A DNA stretch of 64,000 bases from CBDFLD01 sp965249005. GTDB taxonomy: Bacteria; Acidobacteriota; UBA6911. Shown here piece by piece: positions 9,509 to 20,123 of the stretch (position 1 is the stretch's first letter; the number at the start of each line of letters is the position of its first letter). Position numbers and translations under genes: made by a program. The DNA lies in assembly GCA_965249005.1 (NCBI GenBank), contig CBDFLD010000017.1, positions 186,001-250,000 on the forward strand, read 5' to 3'. The notes below the pieces were generated by a model. The model searched no databases. It was not told where the DNA came from and saw only the letters and a list, made by a program, of their open reading frames with translations.

Positions 9509-10848
9509 GTAAACCTGAGTTGCCTGATATAGTCGAACGTCGCCAAAAAGGTTTCGAGATGCTTGCTATAGGCCAATATCCTGTAAACGAGGCGACGACC
9601 GGTTCTTACAATCTGACAGGGTATTTGCACAAAGTTCACCAGGAAGCGTTTGAACTCCATCCTCAAGATATCACGACGTACTGTCGGCGCCTGCGTCACC
9701 AGGCCATACCAGGCCTTCAGATTCCACGCCAGCGATGCGATGACCATGTAGGCCCAGTTCGATACCAGACTGTCCGAAGGCATCCTCAAGGCGTTCACTC
9801 CACTCTTGAGCTGACCGATGACGTTTTCCTGGTTGCAGCGATCGTTGGCAAAAAGGACCACTTCTCCCATCGTCATCTCCCGATCGTTGGTGATGTAGAA
9901 GAAGTACCGGACCTCATCAAACAGCCGGTGCTCCCCCTTTTCGATCGTGAGGTTCTTCCGAACCACAACCATGCGATAGGTTTTCTTACAGTGTCCGGGA
10001 CGATAGTCAAACTCGGCGACCTGCTCGCTCTGCAGGCGGATGTTCTTGAATTCTCTCTCCTTGATTACTTGTTCTTTGACGTTTTCCGGACGGCGCCGTT
10101 CTTCGCTCTTGACCTCATAACGAGGAGGCCGCTCGAGCGGTTTCCATTGTCTCTCCGGCAGGGCATCGGCCATCCCGACCAGGTTCGGCTTGGCGTCATA
10201 ACCAAAGACAAAACCAACCCGCTCGTCCCAGCGATCGAAGTTTCTCGTCAGCGAGAAATCCGTGTCGCCCCGAAGCCAGACCTTCGTAAACACCGACGAC
10301 ACCAGATCGATTGCCCGGTCCATCCACTCGGCCGCTCCGTCGGAAGAGGGACGGTTGCCCGGCCGATTCATCAGATAGAGGACCTCATTCGTATTGGCCA
10401 AGGTCACGATCAACGGTGCGTAACCCCAGATCCCGTTGTAGGCAATGTCCATTCCTTCCTTGCATTCCCCCAAGGTTCCGGCGACGGTCCCGTCCACGTC
10501 GATGATGGCCTCCTTCCGGAAGGAAGCATCCTGCAACTTCCACACCTTGGTTCGGGTTTCATTGATGGTTTCCTGAAGTCCGAAGATCCAATCCTCATCG
10601 AAACGACGGAGGAAATCTCCAGCCGTCGTGGGATCCGGAATCCTCTCGGCTCCCAGTCCGTTCATGTAGGTCTCATCCTGGCGCAACCGCTCGATATCTT
10701 CGAGACAGGTTCCACCCGACAAGACGTTGTATGCGATGTTCAGTACATGATCGGATTCCCAGTAAGGAAAGTGGTACTTGAGCAAAACGATGTTTCTGTT
10801 GATATCTTTGTCCAATCCAAGCTTACACACGAGCTTGTGAATGGCTCC
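9505..10848 (-). pseudogene. IS1380 transposase, C-terminal part (copy 1)
   Basis: It matches residues from KLVCKLGLDKD to the C-terminus of the intact 501-aa transposases at 20225-21730 and 32872-34377. The DDE residues are present here (IIDVDGTVAG, LRGDTDFSLT, NQENVIGQLKSG). An ATG at 10830 allows a 441-aa product. The first 55 or so residues were cut off by the IS256 insertion at 10848/10849 and remain at 12280-12449. Confidence 0.9.
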
Positions 10849-12279
10849 GAGTGAGTGCTATTGTTAGTTGAAATTCAATGAAAGGAAAGCGGCTCCAAGA
10901 GTGGTAGATTTTTGTTTTTAGCGAAAACGAAGTCAACCAATTCTCAAGGAGCCACTATGAAGAAGATTCTACCAAACAGCATCACATCGAAGCAAAAACG
11001 ATCCTCAGGCGGGGCTCGGGTTCCGGAAATCAACGATCAGGTCAATGAACTTGATGCACGTATCGAGCTGATCCAAGCATTGATACCGCTCGGATTGAGA
11101 GCCGTCCAGGACAGCCTTGAAGATGAAGTCAACGAGCTCGCCGGGAAGCGTTATAGCCGAGCCGGCGGTGATTGCAACCTTCATCGATGGGGATCGCAAA
11201 GGGGTTCAGTGTATCTCACAGATCAGAAGATTCCAGTCCGTGTTCCTCGAGTCCGGGACACAAACCACGGTCGTGAAGCGCCGTTGAGAACCTATAGGCA
11301 GTTGCAGCAACCCAGGAATATGGACGAGGGCCTTTTGAAGAAGGTGATCAACGGATTATCCTGTCGGAATTATCGGGAGTGCGCTGAGGCCGTTCCGGAG
11401 GCTTTTGGCATGTCAGCATCAAGCATCTCGCGCCGTACCATCCAAGTGACAGCTCGAAAACTGAAGGAGCTGCAGGAACGATCTCTTGCAGGATACGATT
11501 TTGTTGCTCTCTTTCTGGACGGCAAAAGCTTTGCATCGGAGCAAATCCTGATTGGATTGGGAGTGACCCTCGAGGGTGAGAAGATCATCTTGGGGTTCCT
11601 GCAGGCCAGTACCGAAAATGAACGAGTGTGTATAGCCTTTCTCCGAGGGCTAATACAAAGAGGGCTTTGCCATGACAAGGGCCTGATGTGCGTTATCGAT
11701 GGGTCCAAAGGATTGCGAAAAGCCGTCCAGGCGGTATTCGGCAACCGGGCGGTCGTGCAGCGCTGCCGATGGCACAAGCGTGAAAATGTATTGTGCTACT
11801 TACCCAAGAGCAAACAGGGAACCTTTCGCAAACGATTGCAGGATGCCTATCAAAAGCCAAACCTGAAAGAGGCAGAAAAAGCGCTTCTAAGGGTCCGAAA
11901 AGAACTATTGCTGCTGAACCAGTCAGCGGCAGCCAGCTTGGATGAGGGTTTCGAAGAGACTCTCACCCTTCACCGGTTGGGCCTGGCTGAGGAACTCCGG
12001 GAAAGTTTCTCTACTACGAATTGTCTTGAGTCCATCAATGCGCAGCTTGGACAAAGAACCGACAAAGTGGATTACTGGAAAAACAGCAACCAATTACATC
12101 GTTGGGTAGCTACGGCATTGCTCGAGATCGAGCCGAGACTCAGGAAGGTCCGTGGCTATCGCCACCTACCGAGGTTACGTCGTTCCTTAAAAGCCCGCTT
12201 TTCAAAAGCCGTGGAGGAACGAATTGCGTGAATACCACGGGAGCCGCTATCCAATTTCAACTGAAAATGGGATTGACTC
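10849..12279 (+). mobile_element. IS256 family insertion sequence nested in IS copy 1
   Basis: The element is 1431 bp long with one transposase gene. The ends both begin GAGT and share AGTTGAAATT further in (inverted). It is flanked by an 8-bp direct repeat ATGGCTCC at 10841-10848 and 12280-12287. The intact IS copies carry this sequence once, so it is the target-site duplication. This insertion happened after copy 1 was in place. Confidence 0.92.
10957..12231 (+). CDS. IS256 family transposase
   Basis: The 424-aa transposase has the mutator-type DDE triad: FLDGKSF, CVIDGSKGL and TTNCLESINAQ. The conserved QRCRWHKRENV follows the second Asp. I place the start at ATG 10957 because AAGGAG stands 6 bases upstream; the frame is open 15 codons further up. 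The gene is intact, so this element may still be mobile. Confidence 0.93.
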   Translation: MKKILPNSITSKQKRSSGGARVPEINDQVNELDARIELIQALIPLGLRAVQDSLEDEVNELAGKRYSRAGGDCNLHRWGSQRGSVYLTDQKIPVRVPRVRDTNHGREAPLRTYRQLQQPRNMDEGLLKKVINGLSCRNYRECAEAVPEAFGMSASSISRRTIQVTARKLKELQERSLAGYDFVALFLDGKSFASEQILIGLGVTLEGEKIILGFLQASTENERVCIAFLRGLIQRGLCHDKGLMCVIDGSKGLRKAVQAVFGNRAVVQRCRWHKRENVLCYLPKSKQGTFRKRLQDAYQKPNLKEAEKALLRVRKELLLLNQSAAASLDEGFEETLTLHRLGLAEELRESFSTTNCLESINAQLGQRTDKVDYWKNSNQLHRWVATALLEIEPRLRKVRGYRHLPRLRRSLKARFSKAVEERIA

Positions 12280-12449
12280 ATGGCTCCGATACCACCAGAT
12301 CCGATGGCGCGCGTTCTCTCGGCGATCTCGTAGTAGGTGTTGGAGTCCTTGAACATAGGATCGGACCGGTCCTCAAACTGATTTCTTTCCAACCGGCGTG
12401 TAAGATTTTGCTTGTCTCGGAGGAGGATTCTGTGGTTTCTTTTGTTCAC
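12280..12449 (-). pseudogene. IS1380 transposase, N-terminal part (copy 1)
   Basis: It encodes the first 55 residues of the element's transposase (GTG start at 12449; MNKRNHRILLRDKQNL, then SNTYYEIAERTRAIG), after which the frame enters the IS256 element. It differs from copies 2 and 3 by one base in codon 2 (AAC against AAT). Confidence 0.9.
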
Positions 12450-12701
12450 CTGGAATGTGCTCCTTTCGGGATGTCTTGTAAATATATCAAACGCATTTTA
12501 TCCCGTAACGGCGCACGTTCCAGGGCTTTTCTTCCTCCTCATGCAAAAAATCACGCTGGACTAAGGTCTAGCTTCCCGACGGAATGTGAATGGAGTGGTG
12601 GTCTAGCCTACATTTCAACCTCCGGACGGGGTTGGTTCTCCGCATCCCGGTGCCTGGCGGTTTTCTCGCTAGCCAGGTTGGCACAAAACGCGGGAGGACT
12701 G

Positions 12702-13191
12702 TCATGGAGCCCGGCAGAGGACCTCGGTTCCTCTGCGCCTTTTGTCCAGTTGCCAGCCAACCGCAGCCCCAACACAAGCTCCGACGGTGCCGATTATGAA
12801 GCCAAATGGAATCTCTGTCCTATCCACTCCGGATGCTAGGGTAACAAGGACAGGACCCGCGAAGCCTATTGCTACACCTATCAGGGTACCGTTCCGAACC
12901 CTATCGTCATAGTCTTCCATGATAACTTCGCGAATTCCTAGTTTTGGTAGGGTTAGTTCATTTCCACTAGCATGAATCAGTGTCAGATCTCTAGGCCCTG
13001 AACTCTTGAAGACACACTCGATGTGATCTACAGCCTTCAAGATGACGACGATCATTTTTCCCGGACTCAGCGTATCGATCTTTTCCCACCGTCCAGGGAT
13101 CGGCTGAGCCTCGATAGATGTTGGCCATTAGCAATACGACGGCTAGTGCACTAATGAGATGCTTAGCGAAAAAGAAAGGAAACTTCTTCAT
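12702..13191 (-). pseudogene. Small exported/membrane protein gene with a frameshift
   Basis: A good start (ATG at 13191 preceded by AGAGG) leads into a signal peptide (MKKFPFFFAKHLISALAVVL). The downstream part lies in a neighbouring frame: EAQPIPGRWEKIDTLSPGK, then IVVILKAVDHIECVF, a mid domain, a Gly/Ala-rich membrane segment (GTLIGVAIGFAGPVLVTLA) and a second one (FGFIIGTVGACVGAAVG). The frame changes around 13120-13130. Either the gene is broken or the assembly has an indel. From ATG 13055 a 117-aa product without signal peptide is possible. Function is unknown. Confidence 0.55.
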
Positions 13192-13609
13192 TTTTATCCT
13201 CTCTGGTTGTTCAGAATCTGCTGGGTTTGCGGCCATAGGAGACAATCTCCGCTCCTGATACCCGCTGGCAATTTGGAGCCGAGCAGGATCCTTGCTGTAG
13301 TTCACCCGATCAATGCGAAAACTAACGACAAAGCAGCTCACACAATTCACGCGGGCACGCGGATTCGAACTTCCTTTATTGTGACTGGTGAGGGCCAAGC
13401 GGGGCAACAAGCAGTGGAACCGAGGGAGTTCGGCGGTCGGAGGAATAGTCCCGGCGCGACCCATGCTCGAAGATTGACAGGAGAGATACAGTACCCCTCG
13501 CACTCCGGCATTCCTGCAGGTCCAGCTGCTTGTCCGGCTGCAGGCCCGACGCCTGTGACACGTCCGCAGACTATTCCAATATGGCGTCCAAACTTCAACT
13601 CGAAACGAA
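13192..13609. other. 418-bp stretch with no supported gene
   Basis: It lies upstream of the small exported-protein gene and downstream of the transporter gene, both on the minus strand. It presumably contains the promoter of the former. Open frames here show no recognisable motif. Confidence 0.4.
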
Positions 13610-15115
<1,506 letters not shown>

Positions 15116-15250
15116 GGCATGAGCCCCCGGGTTGTTTCTCGATCGCGCGGCTAGGATATTCGGGAACGACAGTTTCGGCAAGGCGAGCGCTCGAGGAACC
15201 ATCACTACTCGCGGATCGCATAGCGATTTCGGAAGTGAACTACGAAGGAC

Positions 15251-15400
15251 TCAAGGACTGCGTCGGCGAGCGCACAACGCCGCAATGGTTCCCAATGCCA
15301 ATTGGTGCGCCATGGCCATGAGCATTCCCTCTTCGTACTTGACGCGCTCGATTAGGTCTCGCAGTTTATCGGGGGTCGGCCGCCTACGCTTCATTCCCAT
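15251..15400 (-). CDS. Small hypothetical protein, 49 aa
   Basis: ATG at 15400 opens a short frame reading MGMKRRRPTPDKLRDLIERV and ending ALCARRRSP. It has a basic N-terminus and a possible helix. No family is recognised. It lies between the transporter and the tRNA-derived attachment footprint and may be a leftover of an integrated element. Coding status is uncertain. Confidence 0.3.
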   Translation of the reverse strand: MGMKRRRPTPDKLRDLIERVKYEEGMLMAMAHQLALGTIAALCARRRSP

Positions 15401-15530
15401 TGTAACCTTTGGTCTAGTCTCGGACTCATTCCTGCCTCACGGCACCGTAGGCACCTACCCCGGTGGAACCCATATGGTGCCCTTAGGTTTTAGTGCTATC
15501 TTTGCCGGTCGGCTAAGTTATTGAAAAGAT

Positions 15531-15576
15531 TGGTAAGCCGTGAAGGAATCGAACCTTCAACCTACTGATTAAGAGT
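15531..15576 (-). other. tRNA-Lys 3'-half fragment, probable attachment-site footprint
   Basis: On the minus strand the sequence contains CTCTTAATCAG (the Lys CTT anticodon arm) and GAAGGTTCGATTCCTTC (a perfect T-arm stem-loop) and ends in CCA. The D-arm and 5' acceptor strand are missing, so it is not a working tRNA gene. Tyrosine-integrase elements commonly use tRNA 3' ends as att sites. The nearby tandem GCCACCAAGCTTGCCACC at about 15687 resembles the region before integrase 3' ends. Confidence 0.7.
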
Positions 15577-15727
15577 GGGAATCGAACCAAACTAGCAGCA
15601 ACTCAGAGACACTCAAACGCACGTCAAACGGGGCTTTCTGCTATTTCGGAGTTTCTCTCAGTATCGCTCAGTTTCTCCTGGTTTTGCCACCAAGCTTGCC
15701 ACCACCCAGGGTACCCCCCGACGTACT

Positions 15728-15806
15728 CCCATACCTTTATATATGGGTCCTACCACACACGCACATCACGGACCGATTTGGGATTCTCAGGATTGTCGGC
15801 TCTCTT
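15728..15806 (+). repeat. 80-bp dispersed repeat, copy A
   Basis: This copy is about 95 percent identical to 32410-32489. It starts with CCCATACC, forms a short hairpin (CCCATA...TATGGG) and ends GGCTCTCTT. Both copies lie to the right of a tRNA-fragment/integrase footprint, so they probably come from related integrated elements. Confidence 0.85.
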
Positions 15807-15839
15807 CTAGAATGGCCGATAGCTACGCTCAGAGGAATT

Positions 15840-16271
15840 TCAGGCAAAGACCGGACGCCTGAGGGTGTGTTTACAAGACGCCCGGCCAGAGCAAGGAACT
15901 GGAAGCCCAGCCTCCTCGTGGGTGGTCAACTCGAGCTGGAAGCGTCCCTTACCCGGTACGACGCAGTTCGCCGACAGGTGATCGGGTGTCTGGTCGGTGT
16001 CAAAGCGAAAGTGCGTGTGCTCGTAGCCTTTCTCACGTTCCAGAACGTTCGTGGTCGGAGAGTGATCGTCATAGAGGAAACCGGTGTCGTAGCCGACGAT
16101 TTCGCTGGAGCGTAGGATGAGCTTCTCTCCCCCTTTCATCCAGGGTGCCCGCACCTCCGCGCATAGCCCATCGTCATGCGGCGTGGCGACGAGCGTGCGC
16201 GCGACAGAATACGGTCCCTCCCAGCTATAAGGGTCTGAGCTCGACTTTGCGCACCGGCTTCGTCTCGCCAC
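15840..16271 (-). pseudogene. Fragment of a hydrolase-like protein (possible second paralogue)
   Basis: From about residue 18 this frame reads like a real beta-rich domain (GGEKLILRSSEIVGYDTGFL, then GRFQLELTTHEEAGLPVP). That end resembles the C-terminal motif of the preceding gene (EGYLQVELLDEGGQPIPGF). Its 5' part overlaps the end of the 16225-17148 frame and has no proper start. I read it as the remnant of a second, related gene or of a longer fused protein. It ends next to the mobile-element footprint. Confidence 0.4.
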
Positions 16272-17148
16272 CGCGAAATTCGAAGCCGTAGAGGAACGCC
16301 CGCTTTAGATAGAACTTGGCCTTTCGGGCAAGTTTCGAGGCCTCGTCACCGCCAGTCCATTTGACCTGGAGGTTCTTGTGGTCTCCCTTGAGCGGAACAC
16401 AATCGTCGCGCGTGAAACCAGGAATCGGTTGACCCCCCTCGTCAAGAAGCTCGACTTGCAAGTAGCCCTCGTCGAAGCCGAGCTTGCGCGATTTCTTCGG
16501 CGGTCGGGTTACCAGATTCACGAACAAACTCTTGCCGCCCAGGTCTCGTGCCGTTGTCACGGCGGCGCCGATGGTGGGTCCACCGGCGGATGCGGCGAGC
16601 GCGTATGTGCGATCGAGCCGCCAGGAGGCACGACAAAGAGCCGAGTTAAAGGGTATGAAATGGGCGCCGTGGTCGACGACCGTCTCCAGGTAACCGATCT
16701 GCTTTGAGGGCGCGCGAGTGTCCGAGACTTGCCGATGCGGACCCTCCGTACCACCGTAATAGACGTAAAGCGTGTCGCCCTGGACAATGAGATTCTGGCT
16801 CTGCCAGAGCTGTCCTCCCCCGTAGTCGCCGAGCGGCCCGTTGTCGAGGCAGGGGCGGCGGTCGGGAAACCACCAGCGGCGGCCATCCCGGGATGCGGCC
16901 GTGCGAAAATAAAACGTCTGGATGATCGGGTTGTACATATTGACGATCGCGATGTATCCACCCTTCACCTTCAGCGGCACGGTTTCCTGGTACTGCGTAT
17001 CGCGGTGATCGCGCTCGTCCGCCGTCAGCATCATCAAAGGGTCTTTCTTCCAGTTGTCTCCATCCTTGCTCACGGCCCGGTAGCAGCTCCGGCGCTGAAA
17101 ATCCTCCCAGACGGGGACGTGGTCGGTAGGCTTACCCGGCGCCCCCAA
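16225..17148 (-). CDS. Five-bladed-propeller glycosidase-like protein, C-terminal part after a frameshift
   Basis: Together with 17180-17878 this forms one protein of roughly 550 aa. The true frame continues upstream of 17148 as FASSYRDPDFGYVAYYRLGA, directly completing the upstream frame, which ends after GDLCFFLS. Repeated Asp/Trp-rich blades (SKDGDNWKKDP, ASRDGRRWWFPDR, YVYYGGTEG) resemble glycoside-hydrolase or sialidase-type propellers. The tail (GYLQVELLDEGGQPIPGF) is a beta-sandwich motif often seen in Planctomycetota and Acidobacteriota secreted proteins. The activity is not identified. Confidence 0.6.
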   Translation of the reverse strand: MGAPGKPTDHVPVWEDFQRRSCYRAVSKDGDNWKKDPLMMLTADERDHRDTQYQETVPLKVKGGYIAIVNMYNPIIQTFYFRTAASRDGRRWWFPDRRPCLDNGPLGDYGGGQLWQSQNLIVQGDTLYVYYGGTEGPHRQVSDTRAPSKQIGYLETVVDHGAHFIPFNSALCRASWRLDRTYALAASAGGPTIGAAVTTARDLGGKSLFVNLVTRPPKKSRKLGFDEGYLQVELLDEGGQPIPGFTRDDCVPLKGDHKNLQVKWTGGDEASKLARKAKFYLKRAFLYGFEFRGGETKPVRKVELRPL

Positions 17149-17179
17149 CCGGTAATAGGCTACGTAGCCGAAGTCCGGA

Positions 17180-17878
17180 TCACGATAAGAAGAAGCAAAG
17201 ATCCCCGGTCATAGGACCCTTGACCTTGCCTCCCGCGCTTTCCCACTTCCTGCCGTCCTTGGAGCGATAGCGGTAGTAGCCCATACCTTCGAGTGTCTGC
17301 TTGCCATAACGAAGTGCGAACATCTCGTAGGGCCATTCACGGTTCGCCGGATCGACGAAGACCGAGGCGTAGTCCGAGACCCCTTCGCTCGAGTCAAAGA
17401 TGATGTTGGTCTTGCTGTGACCCGCGAAGGAGGCGTTCGACAACTCCGGTCTCGACCAGTGGACTCCGTCGGTGCTCTCAAAAAGACAGATACGGCGGGT
17501 CCTAGTATTCTTCGAGGTCCAGGGCCTTTCGTAGTTCTCTGTGGTGACCTCGGGTTCCGTAGAGACAAGATAAGCTTTCCACAGGGAATCGATTGGATCT
17601 CGCAGCACCGACCCGTGAGTTCCCACACCACCGGAGTCCCACGGCATGTCTCCTTCGATGAGCGGGTTGTTCGGATCTTGGGTGCCGCGCTCCACCCGCC
17701 AGCCAACCAGGTGCAAGTCGCTGAAGTCATCCGGCATAAGGACCGGCATGCGCAAGTCCTCGCCTGTGTGCGGATCCACGTCACGGCGGACAAGCCAACC
17801 GTCCTTGGAGAGAAGAAGACCGCCACTGCCGGCAAAGAGGACATTGAGGACGAGGAACAAAACGATGGACATTCTCAT
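17180..17878 (-). CDS. Secreted glycosidase-like protein, N-terminal part before a frameshift
   Basis: ATG 17878 starts a hydrophobic N-terminus (MRMSIVLFLVLNVLFAGSGG), a likely signal peptide. Propeller-like blades follow (CLFESTDGVHWSRPEL, YYRYRSKDGRKWES). The frame stops at 17180 but continues one frame over into 16225-17148, around 17190. A one-base change would restore a complete secreted protein. Either the gene is recently broken or the assembly has an indel at this spot. Confidence 0.65.
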   Translation of the reverse strand: MRMSIVLFLVLNVLFAGSGGLLLSKDGWLVRRDVDPHTGEDLRMPVLMPDDFSDLHLVGWRVERGTQDPNNPLIEGDMPWDSGGVGTHGSVLRDPIDSLWKAYLVSTEPEVTTENYERPWTSKNTRTRRICLFESTDGVHWSRPELSNASFAGHSKTNIIFDSSEGVSDYASVFVDPANREWPYEMFALRYGKQTLEGMGYYRYRSKDGRKWESAGGKVKGPMTGDLCFFLS

Positions 17879-18560
17879 TCAGGTCACCCCACATGATTCA
17901 CGGTATGGCTTTGTAAGCAACTGATTCGCCTCGTCAGCTTAAGGCATTTTTATTCATGCGATACTGGGGAATCAAGGGAAAATCGAGTGACCGGGCCTTA
18001 CTTCGACTTGTCTCTTGAGAGCCAGAGTAGGGCAACCATAGACAAGGAGAGGCTGAACAGTGGATCAATCCACATGCTCTTTTCCAAGCCATACTGAGAA
18101 CCCAGATAGCCAATGTTTAGAGGTGTGCTGGAACAGGAATCTCCGGTTGACTGCCAACTCGGACATGGATGTGAGGTGGGCGATATAACCACATTTCTTC
18201 AAAGTTTCCAATCAGGAAAACCCTGATTTTATGGTGAGAAATCCCTCAGATGAGCCGTCCAGAAGGCTGCGCAATAGGTGGCATTGATTCAAGCGGGTCC
18301 TGCATCCACACGCCATGAACAGATCTGGCTGGCCGTGCTCTCCAAAGTGCAGTCCGGAGTCTCCCTCAGGATGCCTTTTTTCTTCTCCAGCACGGAAGGA
18401 ATCAAGCGCTAGAGAAGTCAAAATGATTTCCGAATGGTCTGGGCAGGGGGCAGTCTCCATTAGCTCCCCAAATTTCTGCCGTGACCTTTCCGTCACAACC
18501 AGACCGCATCATCTGCTATGCTCTCCCGAGCATTGAACCCACAACATCCACGGAGCCTCG
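17879..18560. other. 682-bp stretch with no supported gene
   Basis: It lies between two divergently oriented genes and presumably contains their promoters. A 64-aa and a 94-aa minus-strand frame exist (17998-18192 and 18212-18496), but neither has a recognisable motif or convincing ribosome-binding site. Confidence 0.45.
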
Positions 18561-20123
18561 ATGGCTCTTGCAGACGGGACACGGCTTGGTCCGTACGAGA
18601 TCCTCTCCCTTGCTGGGGAAGGAGGCATGGGAGAAGTGTATCGCGCCAAGGACACCCGTCTGGATCGTACGGTTGCCATCAAAGTCCTGCCATCCCATCT
18701 ATCAAACGATTCTGAGCTACGCCAACGGTTCGAGCGCGAGGCCAAGGCAGTCTCCAGCCTGAATCATCCGCATATCTGTACGGTTTACGACGTCGGCCAA
18801 CAAGATGGAACTGACTACCTGGTCATGGAATATCTGGAAGGAGAGACTCTGGCCGACAGGTTGATCAAGGGACCTCTGGTGCAAACCGATCAGGTCCTAC
18901 GCTATGCCATAGAGATCGCAGATGCCCTGGACAAAGCCCATCGCCAAGGGGTGGTGCATCGGGACCTGAAGCCGGGCAACATCATGCTGACCAAGTCGGG
19001 TGCAAAGCTGTTGGACTTTGGTCTGGCAAAGTTACGGGATACGCAATCAAGTACAGGTGAAGCAGGAGTGACGGGTCTACCAACGCAGGATGGGAGCCTG
19101 ACCGGTGCTGGAACCATCATGGGTACGTTTCAGTACATGGCTCCTGAGCAACTGGAAGGCAAGGAAGCCGATGCGAGAACGGACATCTTTGCATTCGGGG
19201 CGGTCGTCTATGAGATGGCGACAGGACGAAAGGCATTTGAAGGGGAGAGTCAGGCAAGTTTGATTGGCGCAATCATGACAGCAGATCCTCCACCCATATC
19301 GACTCTCCAACCTATGACTCCCCCGACCCTCGATCACATCGTCAAGAAGTGCCTGGACAAAGATCCAGACGACCGACTTCAGTCGGCACACGACGTGATG
19401 ATGGAATTGCAGTGGATTGCCGAGGGAGGATCCGAGCCCAACGTCACTACTCAAGCAGCGGCCAAAGCGAAGAAACTCCATCACCTTGTCTGGGGACTTG
19501 CAGTGTTACTGGTGGCAGCCTCCGTTTGGAATCTCAAAACCCCTGCACCTGAAGAGCCCCGGCCTGTCATGCGCACGGCAATCCACACCCCAAGAACGGC
19601 ACCGTTGGAACCTATAGCCATCTTCCAAGAAATCGATATCTCCCCAGACGGAAAACACATTGTCTACGTATCACAGTCAGGTGGCAACTCGCAGCTCTAC
19701 TTGCGCCGACTGGATACCTGGGAAGTTACTCCCTTGGGTGGGACAGAAGGATCTTTCAACTTTGGGGGACCCTTCTTTTCCCCTGATGGCAGCGAGATAG
19801 GTTTTGTTCAAAATCAGGATCTGAAAAAGGTGTCTATTCATGGTGGACCTTCGGTAAGCGTCTGTTCTGTCGAAGGTGAGATAAGGGGCGCAAGCTGGGA
19901 AGAGGATGGAACTATCGTCTTTGGAACTGATAGGGCTGGACTCTTTCGTGTTTCGTCAAGGGGTGGTGAGCCCGAGGCTTTGAGTAGTCCTGACCCCGAG
20001 AAGGGGGAGACGGCACATCAATGGCCGGAGGCTCTACCCGGCGCGAGGGCGGTACTGTTCAATATCAACAAAAGTCAAGCGATGGAGATTGCTGCTCTGG
20101 ACCTAGGCCTTAGTCCAGCGTGA
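18561..20123 (+). CDS. Ser/Thr kinase with WD40/TolB-like propeller, N-terminal half of a split gene
   Basis: The kinase domain is complete: AGEGGMGEVYRAKD loop, K41 (VAIKVLP), VVHRDLKPGN (131-140), LDFGLAK (151-157) and APEQLEG. A membrane segment follows near 308-330 (LVWGLAVLLVAASVWNL), then the first propeller blades (ISPDGKHIVYVSQSGG, FFSPDGSEIGFV). The kinase would face the cytoplasm and the propeller the outside. After AALDL the frame enters IS copy 2 and stops. The missing C-terminal half is found at 8156-9270 on the other strand. This half-propeller is unlikely to fold normally. Confidence 0.92.
   Translation: MALADGTRLGPYEILSLAGEGGMGEVYRAKDTRLDRTVAIKVLPSHLSNDSELRQRFEREAKAVSSLNHPHICTVYDVGQQDGTDYLVMEYLEGETLADRLIKGPLVQTDQVLRYAIEIADALDKAHRQGVVHRDLKPGNIMLTKSGAKLLDFGLAKLRDTQSSTGEAGVTGLPTQDGSLTGAGTIMGTFQYMAPEQLEGKEADARTDIFAFGAVVYEMATGRKAFEGESQASLIGAIMTADPPPISTLQPMTPPTLDHIVKKCLDKDPDDRLQSAHDVMMELQWIAEGGSEPNVTTQAAAKAKKLHHLVWGLAVLLVAASVWNLKTPAPEEPRPVMRTAIHTPRTAPLEPIAIFQEIDISPDGKHIVYVSQSGGNSQLYLRRLDTWEVTPLGGTEGSFNFGGPFFSPDGSEIGFVQNQDLKKVSIHGGPSVSVCSVEGEIRGASWEEDGTIVFGTDRAGLFRVSSRGGEPEALSSPDPEKGETAHQWPEALPGARAVLFNINKSQAMEIAALDLGLSPA

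Larger units (their letters stand above)
9276..12566 (-). mobile_element. IS1380-type element, copy 1, interrupted by an IS256-type element
   Basis: Apart from the IS256 insertion, the sequence is almost identical to copies 2 and 3. The ends are CCCAAAATAAGCGAGG at 9276 and the inverse of CCTTAGTCCAGCG ending at 12566. CTAG lies one variable base outside each end (9271-9274 and 12568-12571). Removing the 1431-bp IS256 insertion and one 8-bp duplication leaves 1852 bp, the size of copy 2. The transposase gene is split into two parts, so this copy cannot make its own transposase. Confidence 0.9.

Noticed and set aside
9352..10854. 500-aa open frame antisense to the IS1380 transposase (also 602 aa at 20075-21883 and 672 aa at 32659-34677)
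   Set aside because: These frames follow from the base composition of the transposase on the other strand. They have no family motifs, and the transposase with its DDE residues explains the sequence.
15531..15576. Complete tRNA genes at the three tRNA-like sites
   Set aside because: In each case the D-arm and 5' acceptor strand are missing, so none can be a working tRNA.
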